This document shows positions 59,155 to 64,000 of a DNA stretch of 64,000 nt, one piece after another. The notes below the pieces were generated by a model. That model did no database searches, was not told the DNA's origin, and saw nothing but the letters and a program-made list of their open reading frames with translations. How positions within the stretch are numbered: position 1 is the stretch's first letter; each line of letters starts with the position of its first letter. Source of the stretch: Phytoseiulus persimilis (lineage: Eukaryota; Arthropoda; Arachnida; Mesostigmata; Phytoseiidae); the NCBI GenBank assembly GCA_037576195.1, contig CM075103.1, positions 12,958,001-13,022,000 on the forward strand. Direction: 5' to 3'. Both the position numbers and the translations under genes were made by a program.

Positions 59155-61263
59155 TTAACTTCCGAGCTCTAGTCATCACCATCGATTGCCCTAGCCTCTT
59201 AAATGCTGGGTGCGCCCTTGTGTGCGACTCAAAGGTACCATATGCATTGGACCAGTTAGCGAAAAGTCATCCCTCGACATCCGTTCTGAGGAGCGTGAGA
59301 CTACCGGACTAGATCGGATTTGAGTCCCTCGAGGAGGAACGGGAATTTAGCCTCAGAGTAAATGCGATCCTTCCGCTCTCTTTTGGGGGTTGATTCCTCT
59401 GGAAGAGCCGAACCCAAGCTCTGAGATGAAGGAGGGTACTTCTTGCCGCCACACCACGCTTCCCACAAAATGGCCTTGAGAACCGAGGGGAACCACACGA
59501 TGAGCTGGTTCTCCGTCATAACTAAATACTCTCAGGGAACAGCTCTCCAGCTAACGTCAATCGCCGTCACATGAACTCATGCTCTGATGTTTTGATTCGG
59601 GTCACGTAGTCTCATCATATGCGGGAAGTTACGGCATATTTGTTTACAAGGAAAATGCCTGTTTTTAATCCGAGCTTCCGCTCATAAGCGCTTCTTGGCG
59701 ACACGAGCCTCTGTTGCTCCTCTAGCGTTGATTGTTTGTGCGCAGCAGTTACGCGAATCCCACAAAGACGCGAGAACACGCACAAAGTCGTCGCCATCGT
59801 CCCTCCCTCACCCAGTTGCTGGTAACAAACTCCCTTCACGTCTTTCCTCACGCAGCTGTACCAAAGTTCACTCGCTCTTTGTTTCCCCTCGTCTCACCCC
59901 CCATCCTCCCCCCTTCGCTGCAAGGAGAAGCCAACATTCACCAAGCCAGGGAGCGCAGGAACGAATCCGGCAGATTCACTCCGGAATCGATGGGCTGAGT
60001 AGCGAATGTTTTAATTACTGCCCAAGCAGGAGAGCGAGCGAGCGAGCATCGATCCGCGAGCTGCACAATTGCTCTTCCGTCACAGCTTTCGTGACTCGCT
60101 CGCCGACTCATTCGGGTGCACCTCTGACGTTCGAAACTGCATGATCGCTGCTCTCTCGTTCGTCTCAGAACCCATCCGAGTTTGGTACACCGCTATCTTG
60201 TGACCAAATTCGTGGTCAATTATTCCCTACCAATGTGAGTCGTCGTTCCGAATCGTATAAGCCCCTTATTCCTACGCGACGGAGACCCGAAGACCTCGCA
60301 CAGAACGTCCCTAGTGCCCAAATGGAGCTACGGGGGCGAACCCTCGGCCCCGGCACATTGAGAGGCTCCCGACGTTTCCAGTGGCCGTTTTGGGTGAAAG
60401 AGAATCAACTCACCTATCTAGTCTCGAAGCGAACGCAAGCTTCGTTTCAGCGATTCCCCCGCAGCAGACTCACTCATCCCTGAGAGAAGATTGTCGGCAA
60501 CTATAATTCACATAACAGGTCGTTGAGATCACTGAAGCAGGAGTCGACGATGATTACGACATTTGTGTTTAACGCTATCCCGTGATGTCGTCGTCGTAGT
60601 CACACTCCGGGTGAACTGAGTCAGAGCTCCAAGCGAATCGAAGCCGCCAGAGAAGTCGCCAGAGCTGACGTTCAAGCACTGATCTCGTACAACGCGTATG
60701 GCCACTGCTCGCGTACAATGAGGACGCCGCGCAGCCGCCGAAGATCGAATTTCGGAGCGGGAGCAGTAGCCAAATGGGAGATCACACGGGCCTAGAAGTC
60801 GTTTCCGATTTCACTGAAGCGTCAAACGTGTTCAACAACATCAACAAACACCTCCACTACACCTAAGACTGTTGTCATCGATTCCGTTCGTCGAGGCCCT
60901 ACGGTTCTAAACGGCCGGTTTGTACTACGTTGACTAGCGTGGAAGAGCACGGGTTATGTTGTGGTTAAGAGTAACGTGGCTGCCGAGGGCAGCAGCGGCC
61001 GCCGTAGTGGCTCGCTCTACGGTATGACCGGGTATCGAATCGTGTACGGTAGTGCTAGACACATCCAGCGGCCAGCTAAATCTGGGTCGGCCCACCGAGT
61101 GGCAACCAAGATGGGAGAGCTCACTAGCTGCCGCAGGGAGAGGGCCTCACGGGCGAGAGTGCAAGCCAACGGAGGAGGGAACGCCAGTGGCGGCCCTCGG
61201 CGGGGCCGGGGCCTCTGCAAGGTTCCTCAAGGCCACACATTCTGAGGAAGGGTCGCAGGGAGC

Positions 61264-61358
61264 GAGCAGCAGCAGCAACAACAGCAACGACGACGGACAG
61301 CGATGGAGAAAGGTAGGAGGGGGAAGAAGGAACGAGCTGGAAAGCCGCCGCCGCCGCC
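61264..61358 (+). repeat. AGC/AAC and GCC triplet-rich patch
   Basis: AGC/AAC/GAC triplets at 61264-61296 and (GCC)5 at 61344-61358 fall within a locally GC-rich segment. The plus frame 61052-61522 reads SSSSNNSNDDG here. A GAAAG/GTAGGA string at about 61307-61317 looks like a 5' splice site. It could be an exon of an unfamiliar gene, but nothing else supports one. Confidence 0.4.
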
Positions 61359-62633
61359 ACAGGATTAACCAACGGAGTACACAAGCGGGAGCCCTCGTGA
61401 CGAGTGTGCACGACACGCGGCTGTCTGAACGAGCCGAAAACGCTCTCGCGACGAATGAACGTTCAGCCTGGATGAGTGGACATCGGGTTCCGGTCTTCCG
61501 GACAGTACATTCCGTATACTAGTCACCCTGTCCCGATCCTACCCGAGGAGCTCAGTGAGGGTTCCTCCGGGAACCAGTTGGTGAGAGGGAAAAACGGGAT
61601 CCATGGGAGTTTGGGGAAAACTGAAGGCTGCTGCGACGCAGCTCCGCAACTCTCCTTCAAGGCTGTGAAAAGTGCGGTCATTTGCAGCCAAGCTTTCTCA
61701 GGAAGATTTCGTGAGTTCGTCGTCTCCCGCCCCGATAAAGACCACCCCGTCGGGAATTTTCGGGTTTCCCTCTCCAACTGGTTCGCGCTCCAGTCATGGC
61801 CTGGGCTTCTGTGGGCTGAAACTATTCCCAGTTCAGTTTCCGAGGTTCCGAGTGATCCATGTTATATACAACAACGAAGGTCGCAAGAACCTGGAGAAAA
61901 TCCCGTTGGCGTTTGATAGACTCGCTCGGAATCTACTCACAGACGCAAAGCAACTGGGGAATTTGCATACTCTGCAGAAGTTACGCAAGGAAACAAATTG
62001 GATCTCCGTCTCCTCAGATCAGGCTAACAGACGATCGGGAATAGGATTTCAGTGTCAGCACCGTCGCACACGACGTCGGCGGCTGAGTCTTCCGGGCCGT
62101 ATGATTTCGGATCTCGCAATCGTCTGCTGACATATGACACGGGACCTCGGCCATCAGGAGATTCGGAGAAGGACGATTTTTCATTCGAACTGGAGAAGAA
62201 AAAATTCGCTCTCTCTCTCGTCGGTTGATCGGTCACGTCCGGACGGCCATCATCGATTCGGCGCGTCTTTCAGAGTCAGTGAGTCGTGAAGGAACGGGTG
62301 AACGCACGATTATCGTAAGGTGCTTTTCCTCTCCTCATACGCGGCTCGGCGTTCAACTTGCGACGCTGATTCTCGGACATTGGTGGTGAGCAGACGGATA
62401 ACCGAGTGGAGATGTTCGACACTCTGGTTTTGCGACCCGGAGCTTTCCAGTCGAAGATTCGAATCGTAACTGAAAATCATCGATCTTGCCCGAATTCCGC
62501 GGGAATCGAGCGCCTTAGATAGGGGGCTCTTGTGTCCTAGAAGCACTCTCCATTTTAGAACGTTGACGATCCGCTTCCGTCAGTTAATTCGATGTATTCC
62601 ATCATTTGTCGTTTGAATTAATCTGCTGTACAT

Positions 62634-62675
62634 GAATTCGTACGTTGTGATCACGAGAATCGAACGTATCAATTC
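62634..62675. repeat. AT-rich imperfect inverted repeat
   Basis: GAATTCGTACGTT and AACGTATCAATTC pair at 11 of 13 positions across 16 bases. A separate TTAATTC/GAATTAA pair lies just upstream (62584-62621). No gene is adjacent. Confidence 0.45.
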
Positions 62676-63889
62676 AAGTTTCCGATCCGTGATCCATCTT
62701 CAGCCCTCCAGGGTCTACGGGACTTGAAGAGGAAGACGGGTCATGAGGATCTTCATCCATGAAGGGCATTCTGATGAAATGATCCTCCCAGTGGCCACAG
62801 AGTCCTTCGATTGATTTCTCCTTAACAGGCGACGGTGCAAACTGAAAATGAACGACTCCTGAGATCCACTTAGCGGACTATTCTCAATCGGAGAGCGACC
62901 TTCCTCATTTATGAAAACTGCATCGCGCGGGAGTGCTGGCGGAAGGGGCCTCATTCAAAAATTCTCAACAGAGAGGAGAACTCGTCGAATGCAGAGAGGG
63001 TCGGGCCAGTCCGATTTGCTTCTGACTCCATTTTCTCGACGGAGAAGCTTCCGTGACCTGGTTGCTGAGGGATCTCGGGAACGCCCGGGACAGAACTCAG
63101 CCGAACTCTGCCGAATCGGATCTTATGTGAAGATTCAACAACGATTTCGCGAGGCAAGGTGCCACGCCAGGAATCCCACCATTCCGCCGCTGGCTTCGAG
63201 AGCCCGCCGCACAGGCTCTCTGGGGTTTTCTTGAGGGTTGCCTCACACATCGGAAACTCAGCTGTCCCCACACTTGAACATCGGGAAGATGGTTATCCGC
63301 AAAAATGTCGCTTGTGATTCCGATAACTCCGAATGGGAACTTAGAAGAACGAAACACCCCATGCTCTCCAATCATTTTCCCAGCAAATATTCTCTCATCA
63401 TCAGGTATTCCTCAGTGGAGTATACTTTTCCTTCATGGGTGTACATGAAAGGCGCTTCACTTTTTCTTAACGAAGCTGAAGTCTCTATCTTCTCCTCGTT
63501 CCGGGGGCAAGCTGGTCCAGTCCGAGAAGTTCGATCAGGACCCTCAAACTGCAAGGCGACTTTTCTCATATTCCTCGGTCCGATCGGATGTCCCAACAGC
63601 CAGCCAGGAGCCGCACATCAGAGGGCGCGGAGCTCCATCTTTGCGCGACCTCTGTGCAAATCCGTCTGTTCCCTCAAACCCCCAAAAGTCTACCGTCTGT
63701 TCAAAAGTGCCCTTCAATCAGAAAAATAACGGTTTTTCCGGAGTTCGATCCGGTCCGACGGCCTCTGGCTTTGTCATGCCACTGGCTTCCTCCGAGTCTT
63801 CCTAATTTTCTCCATCATTCATCAGTCTATGAGACGGGCGAGAGCGGTCTGGACCATACGCGCGGATCCGCAATTGACGCTGTCTCGAG

Positions 63890-63930
63890 CGTAATATAAA
63901 AACGCGAGTGTTGGGTTCGGCGCTGCCGCT
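63890..63930 (+). promoter_or_regulatory. Possible TATA box near the window end
   Basis: TATAAAA lies at about 63894-63900, followed by GC-rich sequence where a start site would fall near 63925. The window ends 70 bases later, so any gene it serves cannot be seen. A single motif of this kind is weak evidence. Confidence 0.15.
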
Positions 63931-64000
63931 AACGCTCCTGTCCGCCGCTCCTATTCCGCAAATGGTTCCATCCTCTTTGGCCACGCATCGGCGTCCGCCT

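Larger units (their letters stand above)
56043..64000. other. Gene-free stretch to the window end
   Basis: No recognisable gene; frames up to about 185 codons are unmatched. It holds a 26-base poly(C) with a CT-rich flank at 57396-57437, an imperfect 76-base hairpin at 59079-59154, AGC and GCC triplet runs at 61264-61358, an AT-rich imperfect hairpin at 62634-62675 and a TATAAAA word near 63894-63900. Confidence 0.5.

Noticed and set aside
1..64000. CRISPR arrays, operons, ribosome binding sites, rho-independent terminators
   Set aside because: No spacer-repeat arrays or bacterial gene organisation are present; the mobile elements are eukaryotic.

Overview
This window looks like mostly non-coding, repeat-bearing nuclear DNA of an invertebrate animal. 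The evidence is one complete animal-type hAT DNA transposon, a complete tRNA-derived SINE with Pol III boxes, A-rich tail and target-site duplication, decayed pogo-like and copia-like pieces, many simple-sequence tracts, and no bacterial gene order. Base composition looks close to even and CpG-containing words (tcga, cgga, tcg) are common, so CpG does not look depleted as in a heavily methylated vertebrate genome. An arthropod, possibly a mite- or tick-like chelicerate, fits, but that placement is inference; nothing here fixes the species.

Layout. 1-5600: no recognisable gene; (AG)n and poly(G) tracts. 5601-8106: a full-length hAT element (5609-8098) with 8-bp target duplication, terminal inverted repeats, GC-palindromic subterminal repeats and an uninterrupted 595-residue transposase on the minus strand. 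8107-28600: no recognisable gene; poly(C) tracts, a 15-bp minisatellite at 11.74 kb and a cluster of small palindromes at 15.3 kb. 28.6-28.9 kb: AT-rich low-complexity block. 28.9-37.8 kb: a bistable-looking hairpin at 31.3 kb, three spaced CAGGTG boxes at 33.0 kb, a possible TATA/CCAAT region at 34.2 kb, and a weak gypsy-integrase-like peptide at 35.9 kb. 37.8-38.4 kb: decayed pogo/Tigger-like element. 45.2 kb: remnant of a copia-type RNase H C-terminus. 47.63-47.98 kb: a perfect 10-bp hairpin followed by the complete SINE. 52.0-52.25 kb: two converging tRNA-like heads. 55.39-56.04 kb: a long inverted repeat whose arms contain short tandem repeats, resembling a foldback transposon or hairpin-RNA locus. 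56-64 kb: poly(C), small hairpins, AGC/GCC triplets, no recognisable gene.

The only convincing protein-coding gene is the hAT transposase. Many other open frames run 200-390 codons, often on both strands of the same DNA, but I recognise no family in them. They are better explained by scarce stop codons than by genes. I could not run similarity searches or folding, so exons of unfamiliar genes could have been missed.
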